The notes beneath the pieces were generated by a model. That model had not been told where the DNA came from and did not search any database. It saw only the letters and a list, made by a program, of their open reading frames with translations. A stretch of 64,000 nucleotides of DNA from Granulosicoccus sp. GTDB taxonomy: Bacteria; Pseudomonadota; Gammaproteobacteria; Granulosicoccales; Granulosicoccaceae. Below, one piece after another: positions 37,561-47,507 of the stretch. The DNA lies in NCBI GenBank assembly GCA_023301795.1, contig JALZVU010000027.1, positions 1-64,000 on the forward strand. The letters run 5' to 3'. Position numbers and translations under genes: made by a program. Position 1 is the stretch's first letter, and every line of letters starts with the position of its first letter.

Positions 37561-40005
37561 ATGAAATTCAGTGAACAGTGGTTGCGTGAGTGGGTGAATC
37601 CGCCCGTGGATACCGAGGCGCTTGGTGATCAACTTACGTTCATGGGCCTGGAGGTCGATGAGATTGTCTCGGCAGCTCCAGAGTTTGTCGATGTGGTGGT
37701 AGCGCGCATTGTCAGCACCGAGCAACACCCGGATGCTGATCGTTTGCGAGTGTGTCAGGTTGACTACGGCCAGGCTGAGACTGTGCAAGTTGTGTGCGGT
37801 GCACCGAATGCTCGCGCCGGTTTAACTACAGCACTGGCACAAGTGGGCGGGCGGCTTCCGGATGGCACCAAACTGAAGAAAGCCAAACTGCGCGGTGTGG
37901 TTTCCATGGGAATGCTCTGTTCGGGTTCTGAGCTGCAATTGTCTGAAGATTCCGATGGCATCATTGAGTTGTCGGACGATGCGCCTACTGGCAAGCCGTT
38001 GGTGGAATGGCTTGAGCTGGATGATTCAATCATCGATATCGAACTTACCGCTGATCGTGGTGACTGCTTGAGTATTCGCGGTATTGCACGTGACGTGTGC
38101 GCGCGAAATGATCTACCCATGCTGTTGCACGAAATTACGGCGATGCCGGTGCAAATAGACGATCAATGGTCTGTGGAAGTTGCCGAAGGTTCTGCGTGTG
38201 TGCGCTTTACGGGTCGTGTGGTTCGTGACATCAATATCAGTGAGCCAACGCCTGCCTGGATGGTGGAGCGACTGCGTCGATCTGGCGTCCGGTCAATCAA
38301 TTCTGCAGTCGACATCACCAACTACGTCATGTTGGAGCTCGGCCAGCCCATGCATGCATTTGATCTGGACAAGTTGCAGGGAAGCATTCAGGTCAGGTTG
38401 GCCAAGGCATCAGAAAAGCTGACGTTATTGGACGGACGAGAAGTGTCTCTGGATGAGAGCACCACCATCATTGCTGATGATCGTGGTCCTATCGGCATCG
38501 CTGGCATTATGGGCGGAGAGAGTACTGGCGTTAGCGATACCACGCGCAATATCTTTTTTGAGAGTGCGTTGTTTCTGCCAGAAATGATCGCCGGTAAGCC
38601 GAGACGGTATGCCAGTCATACCGATTCAGCGCATCGTTTCGAGCGAGGCGTGGATCCGGCTGGACAGCTGGATGCTCTGGAATATGCTACTGGCCTTATG
38701 CTGAATATCAGCGGTGGCAAGGTGGGTCCGGTGATGGATTGGAGCGAGCGGTCGCGAATGCCTCAGCGTGATGCCGTGATGGTCAGAAATTCGCGGCTTG
38801 TACGCGTGCTGGGGATTACCCCGTCGAGTGAGACGGTGCAGATGATTTTCACGCGCTTAGGGATAGACAGCAAACAGACTGAGGATGGTTGGCAAGTGCA
38901 GGCTCCCAGCTATCGCTATGACCTGGCCATCGAAGAAGACTATATCGAAGAGGTAGCGCGTATTATCGGGTTCGACAAACTACCGCGAACTCATCTTTCG
39001 AACACGCCTGTTTTCACACCGCTCGACGAGGCTGCTGTTCCCGTCATTGATGTGAAAAAGCGACTGGTGTCGATAGGGTATCAAGAAGTCATTACCTACA
39101 GTTTTGTCGAGGCTGGTCAACAACAGACCTTACGACCTGACCTGACTGCGCTGGCGTTGGCTAATCCCATGTCGTCAGAGATGAGTGTCATGCGCACCAC
39201 CTTGGTGGGCGGCTTAGTGAATACTCTGAAGCGAAACGCCAGTCGTCAGATCAGTTCGATGAAGCTGTTCGAGACAGGCTTGCGTTTCCTGCCCAATGAC
39301 GATCGTGGGCCAATCGATCAGCTGGATGATTATATTGTGGCCAGTCACGGTGATGTCCAGCAAATAGATGATTCTATTCAACAACAAGAAATGCTCGCTG
39401 GACTGGTGGCGGGGCGACTGGATGCTGAGAACTGGAATGCGGATTCTACGCAGGCCGATTTCTATGTGGTGAAGCGCCAGATCGAAAACTTGCTGGCTCA
39501 GGCCAACGGTATGACAGCGACGTTTGCACGCAGTGATTTGCCCATGCTCCACCCTGGGCAGCAGGCGGCTGTTCAAGTGGCTGGGCAGCTGGTGGGGTAT
39601 GTGGGCGCTATGAATCCGGGCATCATGAAAGAGCTTGATCTGGAGATGAATGTTGTTGTTTTCGAGTTCTCTCTGCAAGCATTGCGTCAGTCTCGAGTGC
39701 CCAAAGCGGCACAGCTTTCGCGTTTCCCTCAAGTCAGACGTGACCTGGCATTTGTGGTTGATGAGTCAGTCAGCTATCAGCAGATGCTTGATGTTGTTAG
39801 AAATAGCGTAAAATCTCGGCTGGTCGATGTCAGGATCTTTGATGTATACCAGGGTGAAAACATTGAGAAAGGAAAGAAAAGCTTAGCTTTAGGCTTGATT
39901 CTGCAAGACTTTTCACGCACCCTACAAGACAAGGATGCAGACAAGGTTGTAGCTCGTGTGACGGATGCACTGGCTGCATCGTTAGGGGCGGTACTAAGGG
40001 TTTAA
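37561..40005 (+). CDS. pheT: Phenylalanyl-tRNA synthetase beta subunit
   Basis: An 814-residue beta subunit. The N-terminal [19 protein letters not shown] and the EMAP-like tRNA-binding domain (residues about 40-150, [15 protein letters not shown]) come first. The B3/B4 editing domain follows (residues about 210-390, [20 protein letters not shown]), then the B5 domain, the inactive catalytic-like core, and the C-terminal FDX-ACB domain ([16 protein letters not shown], residues about 715-814). No truncation. It ends one base before the ihfA start. Confidence 0.97.
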   Translation: MKFSEQWLREWVNPPVDTEALGDQLTFMGLEVDEIVSAAPEFVDVVVARIVSTEQHPDADRLRVCQVDYGQAETVQVVCGAPNARAGLTTALAQVGGRLPDGTKLKKAKLRGVVSMGMLCSGSELQLSEDSDGIIELSDDAPTGKPLVEWLELDDSIIDIELTADRGDCLSIRGIARDVCARNDLPMLLHEITAMPVQIDDQWSVEVAEGSACVRFTGRVVRDINISEPTPAWMVERLRRSGVRSINSAVDITNYVMLELGQPMHAFDLDKLQGSIQVRLAKASEKLTLLDGREVSLDESTTIIADDRGPIGIAGIMGGESTGVSDTTRNIFFESALFLPEMIAGKPRRYASHTDSAHRFERGVDPAGQLDALEYATGLMLNISGGKVGPVMDWSERSRMPQRDAVMVRNSRLVRVLGITPSSETVQMIFTRLGIDSKQTEDGWQVQAPSYRYDLAIEEDYIEEVARIIGFDKLPRTHLSNTPVFTPLDEAAVPVIDVKKRLVSIGYQEVITYSFVEAGQQQTLRPDLTALALANPMSSEMSVMRTTLVGGLVNTLKRNASRQISSMKLFETGLRFLPNDDRGPIDQLDDYIVASHGDVQQIDDSIQQQEMLAGLVAGRLDAENWNADSTQADFYVVKRQIENLLAQANGMTATFARSDLPMLHPGQQAAVQVAGQLVGYVGAMNPGIMKELDLEMNVVVFEFSLQALRQSRVPKAAQLSRFPQVRRDLAFVVDESVSYQQMLDVVRNSVKSRLVDVRIFDVYQGENIEKGKKSLALGLILQDFSRTLQDKDADKVVARVTDALAASLGAVLRV

Positions 40006-40006
40006 G

Positions 40007-40309
40007 ATGGCGCTGACAAAAGCAGCAATGGCAGAAATGTTGTTTGACGAGTTGGGTCTCAATAAGCGTGAGGCTAAGGAGTTTGTCGAGCATTTTTTCG
40101 AAGAAATCAGAATTGCTCTGGAAACGGGGCATGACGTGAAGCTTTCGGGTTTCGGCAATTTTGTGCTTAGAAACAAGAGCCAAAGGCCTGGCCGTAACCC
40201 AAAGACTGGTGAAGAAATCCCAATCTCTGCAAGGCGTGTTGTCACATTTCGCCCAGGGCAAAAACTGAAGGCACGTGTAGAGGCTTATGCTGGAATTCAG
40301 CAACAATAA
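40007..40309 (+). CDS. ihfA: Integration host factor alpha subunit
   Basis: A 100-residue HU/IHF-family DNA-bending protein; the alpha assignment rests on its place after pheT and on length. [20 protein letters not shown] and the [20 protein letters not shown] arm with its DNA-intercalating proline are diagnostic. It pairs with IhfB, which is not in this window. The stop lies inside the start of the MerR-family gene (23-base overlap). Confidence 0.97.
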   Translation: MALTKAAMAEMLFDELGLNKREAKEFVEHFFEEIRIALETGHDVKLSGFGNFVLRNKSQRPGRNPKTGEEIPISARRVVTFRPGQKLKARVEAYAGIQQQ

Positions 40310-40646
40310 CGAATTACCTACCATACCGAACAAGCGCTATTTCACGATAGGCGAGGTTAGCGACTTGTGTATGGTGAAGCCGCATGTGCTTAGGTATTGG
40401 GAACAGGAGTTTCCGAACCTTGCACCGGTGAAGCGGCGGGGCAACCGTCGGTACTACCAGAGGCATGACGTCATGCTGATTCGGCAAATCCGCAGCCTGT
40501 TGTACCAGGAAGGTTATACAATCGGTGGTGCGCGCCAACATCTCGCTGGCGATGCTGTTAAAGACGACAATACACAATCGCAGCAAATGATAAGGCAGCT
40601 GCGTGCCGAACTTGAAGATCTTCTAAAGATTCTCAAGACCCACTAA
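40287..40646 (+). CDS. MerR-family transcriptional regulator
   Basis: A 119-residue MerR-type protein. The winged helix-turn-helix is at residues about 17-80: [41 protein letters not shown] short coiled coil ends the protein ([19 protein letters not shown]). It lacks metal-binding cysteines in the C-terminal region. A small MerR gene overlapping ihfA is usual in gammaproteobacteria, but its target is unknown to me. A start with less overlap is not available without losing the motif. Confidence 0.9.
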   Translation: MLEFSNNNELPTIPNKRYFTIGEVSDLCMVKPHVLRYWEQEFPNLAPVKRRGNRRYYQRHDVMLIRQIRSLLYQEGYTIGGARQHLAGDAVKDDNTQSQQMIRQLRAELEDLLKILKTH

Positions 40647-40755
40647 ATCAAAGGAACATACACGGAGGGTAGTCAGCCAAACCAACAAGGAACCTGCTTT
40701 TTTTGTCATATCCGTACACATGTCTATCAGCTTGAGTTATGCTGCGAGGCTCTGG

Positions 40756-40832
<77 letters not shown>

Positions 40833-41014
40833 GTCTAGTTTTCTGTCTGGGCCACAGTAGATGCACTTTTTGCAAGATACGGGTGCATGTTCAGGCCGAT
40901 TGACAATTGCGGATAGCAGTATTCTTTGCAGACGTTCTGACTTGTTACTAACAACTCAAGTCACAATATCTTTGGCCGATTACAGTCTGTAGTTAAGTGT
41001 CAATGGAGCGAAAG

Positions 41015-42226
41015 ATGCACGCAGACGAGCTAAATGTTGCCGTCACAAAAATAGCTAACTTATTGAAAGCCTCCGGTATCCGTACCGCAGTGGATCAGTA
41101 TCGAGCTTCAAAAGGTGAAGGGCGGCATGGCGCAGCCACAAAGCTCGGCCACGCAGGCGCGATGCTTGTGGAGGGTATCGACAGGTTGTCACCCAAAGAA
41201 CAGATCGTTTTAAAGTGCCTCCACCTTAACGGATTGGGTGTTGCTTCCTACTGGCAAGATCTACTAGCAGGTAATGGTGATCCCAAAACTCATCAAGGTG
41301 AAGTCGTGCGTTTGGCTAGCCGGGTGATGTTTTCCAGTAATCATCTGCCGGCAATTATGTCTCTGATGGGCACTGTGACGCCCCAGGCCCAGCCGTCAGG
41401 GGTTAAAGCTGCTGTTCAATCAGAAACCACCAGTCCTCTGCTGCAGCCTCTACAGGAAGGCGAGGGTGCACTTCTCATAAGGCTGACTGATGCTGGTGAG
41501 CGTGCATCAGATCCTGACCGAATTGCGCGCGCTATTGATGGCGTAGACATGCTCTACAGTGCTTGCGCAAGTATCGCTAGAAAGCCCGCTATTGATTTGC
41601 GACTGGATGACGTTGCTTCCAAGTTGAACCGTGACAGAGATTTCCGTTTCACCGGTGACAAAGACAGCATCAGTGCTGTTTTTGCGGTAATCGACTCCAT
41701 CCCTGGAGCGCTTATGGAGATTGACCCTGAACGCGATATCGATCTGGATTCTGTCGTGCGCTCATTGCCGATATTCCAGGATCTGAATACGCTTGCCTCA
41801 TTGGGAACATTTTCGAGTAAAGACCTAAAAGATATCAGCGAGACCATGCATCAAGGTGCATTGTTAACGCTAGAGAGCGGCGTCATCCTTATCGATGAGG
41901 AGATGGCGAAGCCTGGTATGGCTCAGGCTGACACCGACACTTCGGCTCACAACAACGGACACGCTGTGCCCGTTAGCCGTGAGGCAGCGCCTCAAAGCCA
42001 GCCGGCATCGGCAGCCGAAAGCGACGAGCACTACAATCGCTATTTGCAAGAGCGAGAGGCCATGATACGGCCGAAGGCACCCACTAATGGCAGCTCCCAC
42101 AGTAAACCTGCAGCAGCAGCTGAGCAAAGTGTGTTGGCACAGGTTGTTGCAGGAAAGACCGACACGACCAGGCGCGATGCTGTTGATGACCTTCTCAAGT
42201 CGCTGGGACAGTCGCGTAATAACTGA
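41015..42226 (+). CDS. Protein of unknown function, 403 residues
   Basis: I do not recognise this protein. ATG at 41015 is chosen because GGAG lies six bases before it; in-frame GTG 40997 and ATG 41003 lack such a site. There is no signal peptide or membrane helix, so it is probably cytoplasmic. Residues about 1-110 are a helical, basic-to-neutral unit (AVTKIANLLKASGIRTAVDQ; DRLSPKEQIVLKCLHLNGLG). Residues about 140-300 form a second mixed region rich in aspartate (SVVRSLPIFQDLNTLASLG). From about 305 onward it is alanine, serine, proline and glutamine rich and looks disordered, ending in a short helix DAVDDLLKSLGQS. It is a single gene with a terminator after it. Confidence 0.75.
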   Translation: MHADELNVAVTKIANLLKASGIRTAVDQYRASKGEGRHGAATKLGHAGAMLVEGIDRLSPKEQIVLKCLHLNGLGVASYWQDLLAGNGDPKTHQGEVVRLASRVMFSSNHLPAIMSLMGTVTPQAQPSGVKAAVQSETTSPLLQPLQEGEGALLIRLTDAGERASDPDRIARAIDGVDMLYSACASIARKPAIDLRLDDVASKLNRDRDFRFTGDKDSISAVFAVIDSIPGALMEIDPERDIDLDSVVRSLPIFQDLNTLASLGTFSSKDLKDISETMHQGALLTLESGVILIDEEMAKPGMAQADTDTSAHNNGHAVPVSREAAPQSQPASAAESDEHYNRYLQEREAMIRPKAPTNGSSHSKPAAAAEQSVLAQVVAGKTDTTRRDAVDDLLKSLGQSRNN

Positions 42227-42321
42227 GTCTGTTCGTGTAGGGAGTCTTTGACGGGCTCCGGCGTCGAGGTTGGTATGCGTTGATTAGCTGATAACGTTTT
42301 CGGCTTTGAGAACGACATAAT

Positions 42322-42351
42322 AAAGGCTCTGTAGTGCAGGGCCTTTTTTAT
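42322..42351. terminator. Intrinsic terminator after the unknown-function gene
   Basis: AAAGGC-T-CTG pairs with CAG-G-GCCTTT around TAGTG, one internal mismatch, with a run of T on the plus strand. The A-rich 5' side gives some U character on the minus strand as well, so it may serve both converging genes. Confidence 0.75.
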
Positions 42352-42438
42352 GCTTTACCACATTAAACTTCCGATAACGAGTAGCCGTCTCACGTCAAAC
42401 TGCCGGGGGCAGTGACAATGAACCTGGCTTTTGTGTTG

Positions 42439-43341
42439 TCAGTTTTGCTCTGATTTTGTGAACTGTGGTCCGCCTTGCCAGCATATCGAAGATGTGCGTA
42501 CAAATACAGTGGATGCAGGGGACCATGTTGAGTCGTTGCCACCGTGAAACGCTGTGTACAGTAGACGATCTACCACAGGTTTTGGGCCCTTGGCTTGCCA
42601 CTGTATATTTCCTTGTTCCAATTTCAATTGATCGTTTATCCAGACCCTCAGCGAGCCATCGAACTTCGAAATGCTAGAGTTCGCAGTCACTTCCATGGTG
42701 ACATCGACCCATTCACCAATAGGGATAGAATAATCTTCGATGATGTAGTCATCGCCGAAGGGCAGCTTCTGTGACCTATCTGAAGAATAAATGTACAACG
42801 AGAATCTGGCAGAACCATTTCCTTGCCCGCGCCACATAATTCTTGCTGAAAATCCGTCTTCATTGGTCATCCCGCCAGTTGGCGCTGTATTTCCTCCTAG
42901 GCCAAAACCTAATTTACCGCCTTCGTTTTTACCTCCCCAATCAAACCCTGGCTCTAAAAAGAGAGACTGGCTGAGCTTGTAAGAGGCAGCCGGTGCGAGT
43001 TCGCCACGGGCGGACACACTGGTCGATCCCTCTGGCGTGGGAATCAGACGTTGTCTCATATAGGGTTCGCCAGTTTCTCTCAAGCCTATGGCTAGATGTC
43101 GAGTGTTGGTGGCGTACAAAAGCTTACCTAGGCCAAGCCAGTGGTCAATGTCGGTTGTAGATACCTCTTCAAATTCAGTGGATTTTTCAGGAATTCGCGC
43201 GCAGTGTGTGCGAGGAGTGCCTGTAAGCAAAAGCGCATTCGTCAGCGCTTTGTCTTTTGCATTCGTGCTGGCAGCTGTTGAACAGCTAGCAAGCAAGCTG
43301 GCTAAAACTGAAGTGCAGATAATTAACTTGGTTGCGAGCAT
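42439..43341 (-). CDS. Lipoprotein resembling polysaccharide lyase family 14
   Basis: A 300-residue lipoprotein. With ATG at 43341 it has a signal ending in the lipobox LLASC (MLATKLIICTSVLASLLASC); an upstream ATG at 43392 is less likely. The mature protein has a beta-rich jelly-roll-like pattern. The block FLEPGFDWGGKNEGGKLGFG, then TGGMTNEDGFSARIMWRGQG and WVDVTMEVTANSS, matches the layout of PL14 alginate/glucuronan lyases (GFDW..GGKLPG, GG.., FSTRLMWR). The assignment to that family is by eye. It may degrade or trim a uronic-acid polymer in the periplasm or outer membrane. It is adjacent to, and divergent from, the first glycosyltransferase of the polysaccharide region. Confidence 0.65.
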   Translation of the reverse strand: MLATKLIICTSVLASLLASCSTAASTNAKDKALTNALLLTGTPRTHCARIPEKSTEFEEVSTTDIDHWLGLGKLLYATNTRHLAIGLRETGEPYMRQRLIPTPEGSTSVSARGELAPAASYKLSQSLFLEPGFDWGGKNEGGKLGFGLGGNTAPTGGMTNEDGFSARIMWRGQGNGSARFSLYIYSSDRSQKLPFGDDYIIEDYSIPIGEWVDVTMEVTANSSISKFDGSLRVWINDQLKLEQGNIQWQAKGPKPVVDRLLYTAFHGGNDSTWSPASTVFVRTSSICWQGGPQFTKSEQN

Positions 43342-43554
43342 TGAGGGTTCTAAGGTTCTCGTTCTTACATAGAAGCAGCCCGGACTATTCATGGATAATC
43401 CGGGCTATGCACCGGCGGACATACCGAACAATACCGGAGAAAAATTGTCAAATTCGTTAACCGTAGAAAGATTGGCTAAACACGCCTAGCACTGATGGGT
43501 GTTAGCATACGGTATCGACAGCGCACGCGAATAATCAGGACATGACGTTAGCTT

Positions 43555-44457
43555 ATGGAGCATAGTCCAATTTCTGTTGGGGTAATAACAATTCAAGGTC
43601 GAGAAAAAGCGCTTGAAAAACTGTTGACGCATCTGAAGGAAAGCTTGCTGCATTACCCTGGGAAATGTGAATTGGTAATTTGCAATAACAGCGACCAAAG
43701 CTACATCAGTCGAATAGAAGAAATTGTGGTTAGCACTAACGTGCGTGATTTTTGTACGGTCAGAGTCATTCAGTCTTCAGAAAACAACATTGCTGTTGCA
43801 AGAAATCTCCTGTTCAAAGAGTCCACAGACAGGCTGTTAGCCTTCATTGACGATGACGAGTACCCTACTGAAAGCTGGTTAGTTGAATTGGCAAAGGCAA
43901 TAGACAATGAAGATACACACGTGGTAGCAGGACCGGTAATAGCCAATTACCCGGATACCACCCCGGATTGGATTGTCAATTCAGATCTTCACAATACGGA
44001 ACACCGGAAGGATGGCAGTAAAATTCCCTATGCTGCAACCTGTAACCTCCTGATTGATAAACAATCTGTCCCTCAGCCAGTGTTTGACGTTGACTATGGA
44101 AAGTCTGGAGGCTCCGATACAGAGTTTTTCATACGCAATATCGAAGCGGGTATGGTTGTGCGCTGGGCATCAGATGCATTGGTTTACGAAGACGTCGATT
44201 CCAGTCGCGCGAACACCAAATTTATGATTCGGCGTTTCATGACCCAAGGCCAGGTTTTTCGCCGGATACAAACTCTGCATGAGAAAATTCCTAATCAGTT
44301 TCTCTTTTCAGTTAAAGCATGGGTTGTAGGTATTGGCTGCCTTCCAATTGCCGGCACATTGCTCATAGCAAACAGAAATACATCAGGGCAGTGGTTGAAA
44401 CGTGCCTTTTTCAATTTTGGAAAAGTAATAGCGCCCACCAAGTTGCTCTACGGCTAA
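43555..44457 (+). CDS. Family 2 glycosyltransferase
   Basis: A 300-residue GT-A enzyme. It has ISVGVITIQGREKALEKLLT at the N terminus, NNIAVARNLLFKES, and the metal-binding DDDE in LLAFIDDDEYPTESWL. The later GGSDTEFFIRNIEAG also fits GT2. A hydrophobic stretch near the C terminus (VGIGCLPIAGTLLIANRN) could associate with the membrane. It shares the layout of the enzyme at 47508-48437. It probably adds a sugar to the undecaprenyl-linked repeat unit. Confidence 0.88.
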   Translation: MEHSPISVGVITIQGREKALEKLLTHLKESLLHYPGKCELVICNNSDQSYISRIEEIVVSTNVRDFCTVRVIQSSENNIAVARNLLFKESTDRLLAFIDDDEYPTESWLVELAKAIDNEDTHVVAGPVIANYPDTTPDWIVNSDLHNTEHRKDGSKIPYAATCNLLIDKQSVPQPVFDVDYGKSGGSDTEFFIRNIEAGMVVRWASDALVYEDVDSSRANTKFMIRRFMTQGQVFRRIQTLHEKIPNQFLFSVKAWVVGIGCLPIAGTLLIANRNTSGQWLKRAFFNFGKVIAPTKLLYG

Positions 44458-44525
44458 CAGCTCCCAGCGTTAGCGCTGAGGACTGTAATGTCAGGCTAAT
44501 CGAATTGCTGCGGTGGTCGTTAAAT

Positions 44526-46259
44526 TTAGTACGCACCTCTTACCTTAAGAAGCGACACGGGCGTTCTGGCAAGAATTACGAAGTCCTGCCATAGGCTCCA
44601 GTTTCTGGCGTACCACACATCAAGCGATACTCTATCTGCATAGTCTGTGTCGCTACGTCCACTTGATTGCCAGAGGCCTGTGATTCCCGGCATCATGGAC
44701 AGATAATAAGGGAGATTTTCACCGTATTTTTCGCATTCATCCATCACGATAGGACGCGGCCCGACAAGACTCATCTCGCCTTTGATAACGTTCCAAAGCT
44801 GCGGGAATTCGTCAAGGCTTGTTCTGCGAATAAAGTGACCAATAGACGTAACGCGAGGATCATCCTTAAGCTTGTGATTGGCTTCCCATTCCACGCGCGC
44901 TTCCGGATTTTGCTGAAGATGTCGACTCAGTTGTACATCTGAGTCAACCATCATAGAACGGAACTTCAAGCAGTAGAAAGATTTTCCATTGTGACCGATT
45001 CTCTTGTGTCCATAAACGGCTGGCCCCCCGTCTTTTCGAACCACTATAGCCAACACAAGCAACATAGGTGCAAGCGCGACAAGTAGAAGCGATGATAGTG
45101 TCAAATCGACCACTCTCTTTTTGATGCGAGAGCTATGACAGTTGATATTGTTTTGTAGTTTGACAATGACTGAATCGTGTCGGTATATGTTAATGATTTC
45201 TGCGCCATATAGTGGCAGACCACTGATGGGTGGCGAAATGGTGGCGTGGGACGATTCCATGATGTATCGGTTGATTTCGTGCCTGTACTCGTGCATCTGA
45301 GAGCTGGACTCCAGAGCAAACACCACACTAGGCTTCTCTTCAACTGAACGATCAAACTCAACGTGTGATGCTATTGTTGGAAATACCGGCAGCCCTTCCA
45401 GTCGCGTACCGGGTGGCAGCTTACCTTCAAGATCCACAAACCCGACAACCTTGTGCCCCATCCAATAATCGCTCGACAGTGCCTTGGCAGTTCGTACCGC
45501 ATTTTTACCGACGCCAACAATGCACGTGGGTTTATGCCACCAACCTTTGAGATGTAATGCACGACGACACATATATCGGAACAGCGGAACGATGATAAGC
45601 AATAGCACAAGCGCACTGACAACCCATAGTCGGGAAAAGTGAATTTTGACAACAAACAGGTAGGCGAAATAGATTGCGGCAAGGTAGAACACCGTTTTCA
45701 GAGTCTCGAATATCTCTGTCCAGAATGGTCGGAATCGAGTGTAGTGCCCTAATCCCCAGCTAAACCCGCAAATGACCAGGGCACCACCTCCGACCATTGA
45801 TCCTAGATTTTCTATTAATCCGATATTGGCTGCAGAGGCCGATATTCCCACCAACCACCGTATAGCCACTGATATCCAATAAGCCAATGCTACAGACGCG
45901 ACAACCGCTAGAATGTCAGAGCAGATCAGCGCCTGCATGCGGATAGCTCTCATTGTCAGGGAACGAGGGCGTTGCTCTGTTTCCGCTTGGTGAGAACTTA
46001 GATAGGCATCCCCAAGAGACCATATGTAGGATGGATGTATTTCGTGGTCAGGTACTGATTTTGTGTTGACCGGCTTCGATACCGTCCCTGACGAGGTTGA
46101 CGCACTATTTGGCAGTGCTGGTGGCGCGTCAGGTGCTTCGATTGCAATTTCTTCGAAATGCGTCACTTTAATTCCTTTTGGTGGACGTGTAATTGACCCA
46201 ACTGTTGACGCTACTCTCTCGGGTTGTAAAAGACAACTTTCGAGTATTAAGTAGTTCAC
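44526..46259 (-). CDS. Undecaprenyl-phosphate sugar-1-phosphate transferase (WbaP-like)
   Basis: A 577-residue polytopic initiator of polysaccharide repeat-unit synthesis. After a polar N terminus of about 110 residues come four to five membrane helices (about 115-230), a CoA-binding-like domain ([16 protein letters not shown]), and the C-terminal catalytic bacterial sugar transferase domain. That domain has [60 protein letters not shown] and GPRPIVMDE. WbaP in E. coli transfers galactose-1-phosphate; the sugar here is not known. The N-terminal extension is longer than usual. It reads opposite to the neighbouring glycosyltransferase. Confidence 0.92.
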   Translation of the reverse strand: MNYLILESCLLQPERVASTVGSITRPPKGIKVTHFEEIAIEAPDAPPALPNSASTSSGTVSKPVNTKSVPDHEIHPSYIWSLGDAYLSSHQAETEQRPRSLTMRAIRMQALICSDILAVVASVALAYWISVAIRWLVGISASAANIGLIENLGSMVGGGALVICGFSWGLGHYTRFRPFWTEIFETLKTVFYLAAIYFAYLFVVKIHFSRLWVVSALVLLLIIVPLFRYMCRRALHLKGWWHKPTCIVGVGKNAVRTAKALSSDYWMGHKVVGFVDLEGKLPPGTRLEGLPVFPTIASHVEFDRSVEEKPSVVFALESSSQMHEYRHEINRYIMESSHATISPPISGLPLYGAEIINIYRHDSVIVKLQNNINCHSSRIKKRVVDLTLSSLLLVALAPMLLVLAIVVRKDGGPAVYGHKRIGHNGKSFYCLKFRSMMVDSDVQLSRHLQQNPEARVEWEANHKLKDDPRVTSIGHFIRRTSLDEFPQLWNVIKGEMSLVGPRPIVMDECEKYGENLPYYLSMMPGITGLWQSSGRSDTDYADRVSLDVWYARNWSLWQDFVILARTPVSLLKVRGAY

Positions 46260-46600
46260 GCAATTGTAAAAAATTAACGCGATCAGAACGCGTCAGTCTC
46301 AACAGAGCAAGCAATTTCAGTTAAACATTGCAAAACAGCCATGCAAGCGTACGCATGACGCTAATGCAGTTGTCTCTGAGTTTGCATTGCTCGCTAATAC
46401 CTATCTACTTTAGTTTCAGCACAGATCATATTTCAAATCAGAACTAAATCCTTGGTACTTGTACCACTCGACCTTTAATCAGGGAAGCAGATAGCGTTGC
46501 GTACGAACAGGCTCACCAATGCCGCTGCAGTGGCGACGCCAAACCTTCTACCAAGTCAAGCCAGTTTGTTGACTTATGAAAAGTCCAGTCTGGGAGATTG
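46260..46600. other. Intergenic region between the initiating transferase and the CpsD-like kinase
   Basis: About 340 bases between two leftward genes, AT-rich (for example TAAAAAATTAACG near 46265) and presumably containing the promoter of the transferase gene. I saw no gene, JUMPstart motif or strong hairpin in it. Confidence 0.4.
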
Positions 46601-47353
46601 TTAATAATAGTATTGCTGTATTTTTTTGTCGTGGGACTTGTTAAGAACCGTAGCAATCACGGGCAACTTATCGAGCACCTTCATTGATTCCCGAATTTCA
46701 CTACGACTGGTTACTCCTTCCTCAACAACCAGAATTGCAGCATCCATATAGGGTATGAGCGCTGCCACATCATCGCATCCCAGGGTGGGCGGTGCATCGT
46801 AGATTACATAACATGAATCTTGAGTTTTCCCCAGTAGTTCAAGATTTTCTCTTGCAATATCTGACATGAGAACCTCAGAAGAGTTGCTAAGACGTCTCGA
46901 TGCGGGAAGCACCAACAACCTTTCGTTTCCAAGATAATATGAGGCGCGAATGAGTGAGAAATCGTCGTCACCAATCCGTTCACTGCCATAGTCTGTTCTT
47001 GTCCCCAACCTGGATTGCATGCTTGAGCCACGCAAGTCCAGATCAACCACTATTGCCTTTTGATTGGTCAGCAAGGTTATGGAGCAGGCCAGATTGATGC
47101 TGACGGTTGATTTGCCCAGTCCTGTCGTTGGCCCGGTGACGAGCACGGTGCGGGCACCCAATTCATCGAGTTCAGCCATAACCTGAGTACGAAGTTGCTT
47201 GAATGCTGCAACTGCAGTTTTTTCCTGTGAGGTTTCGGCCTCACCCACAAAGACTCCGTTTTTCCGCAAGGCCTTCTTGCTTAAGACAATCTTGCCAGGA
47301 TAATTTGCAGTGTCAGCTAATGCCTGGTTAGAGTCGGTTGTCGCAACGGCCAT
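46601..47353 (-). CDS. CpsD/CapB-type bacterial tyrosine kinase
   Basis: A 250-residue P-loop protein of the polysaccharide-regulating BY-kinase family. Walker A is LVTGPTTGLGKSTVSINLAC, Walker A' is IVVDLDLRGSS, and Walker B-like VIYDAPPTLGCDD follows. It ends in a tyrosine cluster, IQQYYY, typical of these self-phosphorylating enzymes. There is no membrane domain, so it should need a separate Wzz/CapA-like activator, which is not in the window. It would regulate chain length or export of the exopolysaccharide. Confidence 0.85.
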   Translation of the reverse strand: MAVATTDSNQALADTANYPGKIVLSKKALRKNGVFVGEAETSQEKTAVAAFKQLRTQVMAELDELGARTVLVTGPTTGLGKSTVSINLACSITLLTNQKAIVVDLDLRGSSMQSRLGTRTDYGSERIGDDDFSLIRASYYLGNERLLVLPASRRLSNSSEVLMSDIARENLELLGKTQDSCYVIYDAPPTLGCDDVAALIPYMDAAILVVEEGVTSRSEIRESMKVLDKLPVIATVLNKSHDKKIQQYYY

Positions 47354-47507
47354 TATTTTAATCTCAAAATCTTCAAATTGCTGTCTGCAGGATGGTTACA
47401 CTTTCTACGGTCGTTATTTTGAGCATTTTTGGCTTTTGAGAGGTTTTACACGTGAAATTGTGCTTGCTGGGTGAATTTGTTGTACCAGTGCTCCCGAACA
47501 AGCCTGT

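Noticed and set aside
40647-40755. Promoter of tRNA-Pro (TTGTCA and TATGCT)
   Set aside because: The spacing between the boxes is about 29 bases, too long for a sigma-70 promoter.
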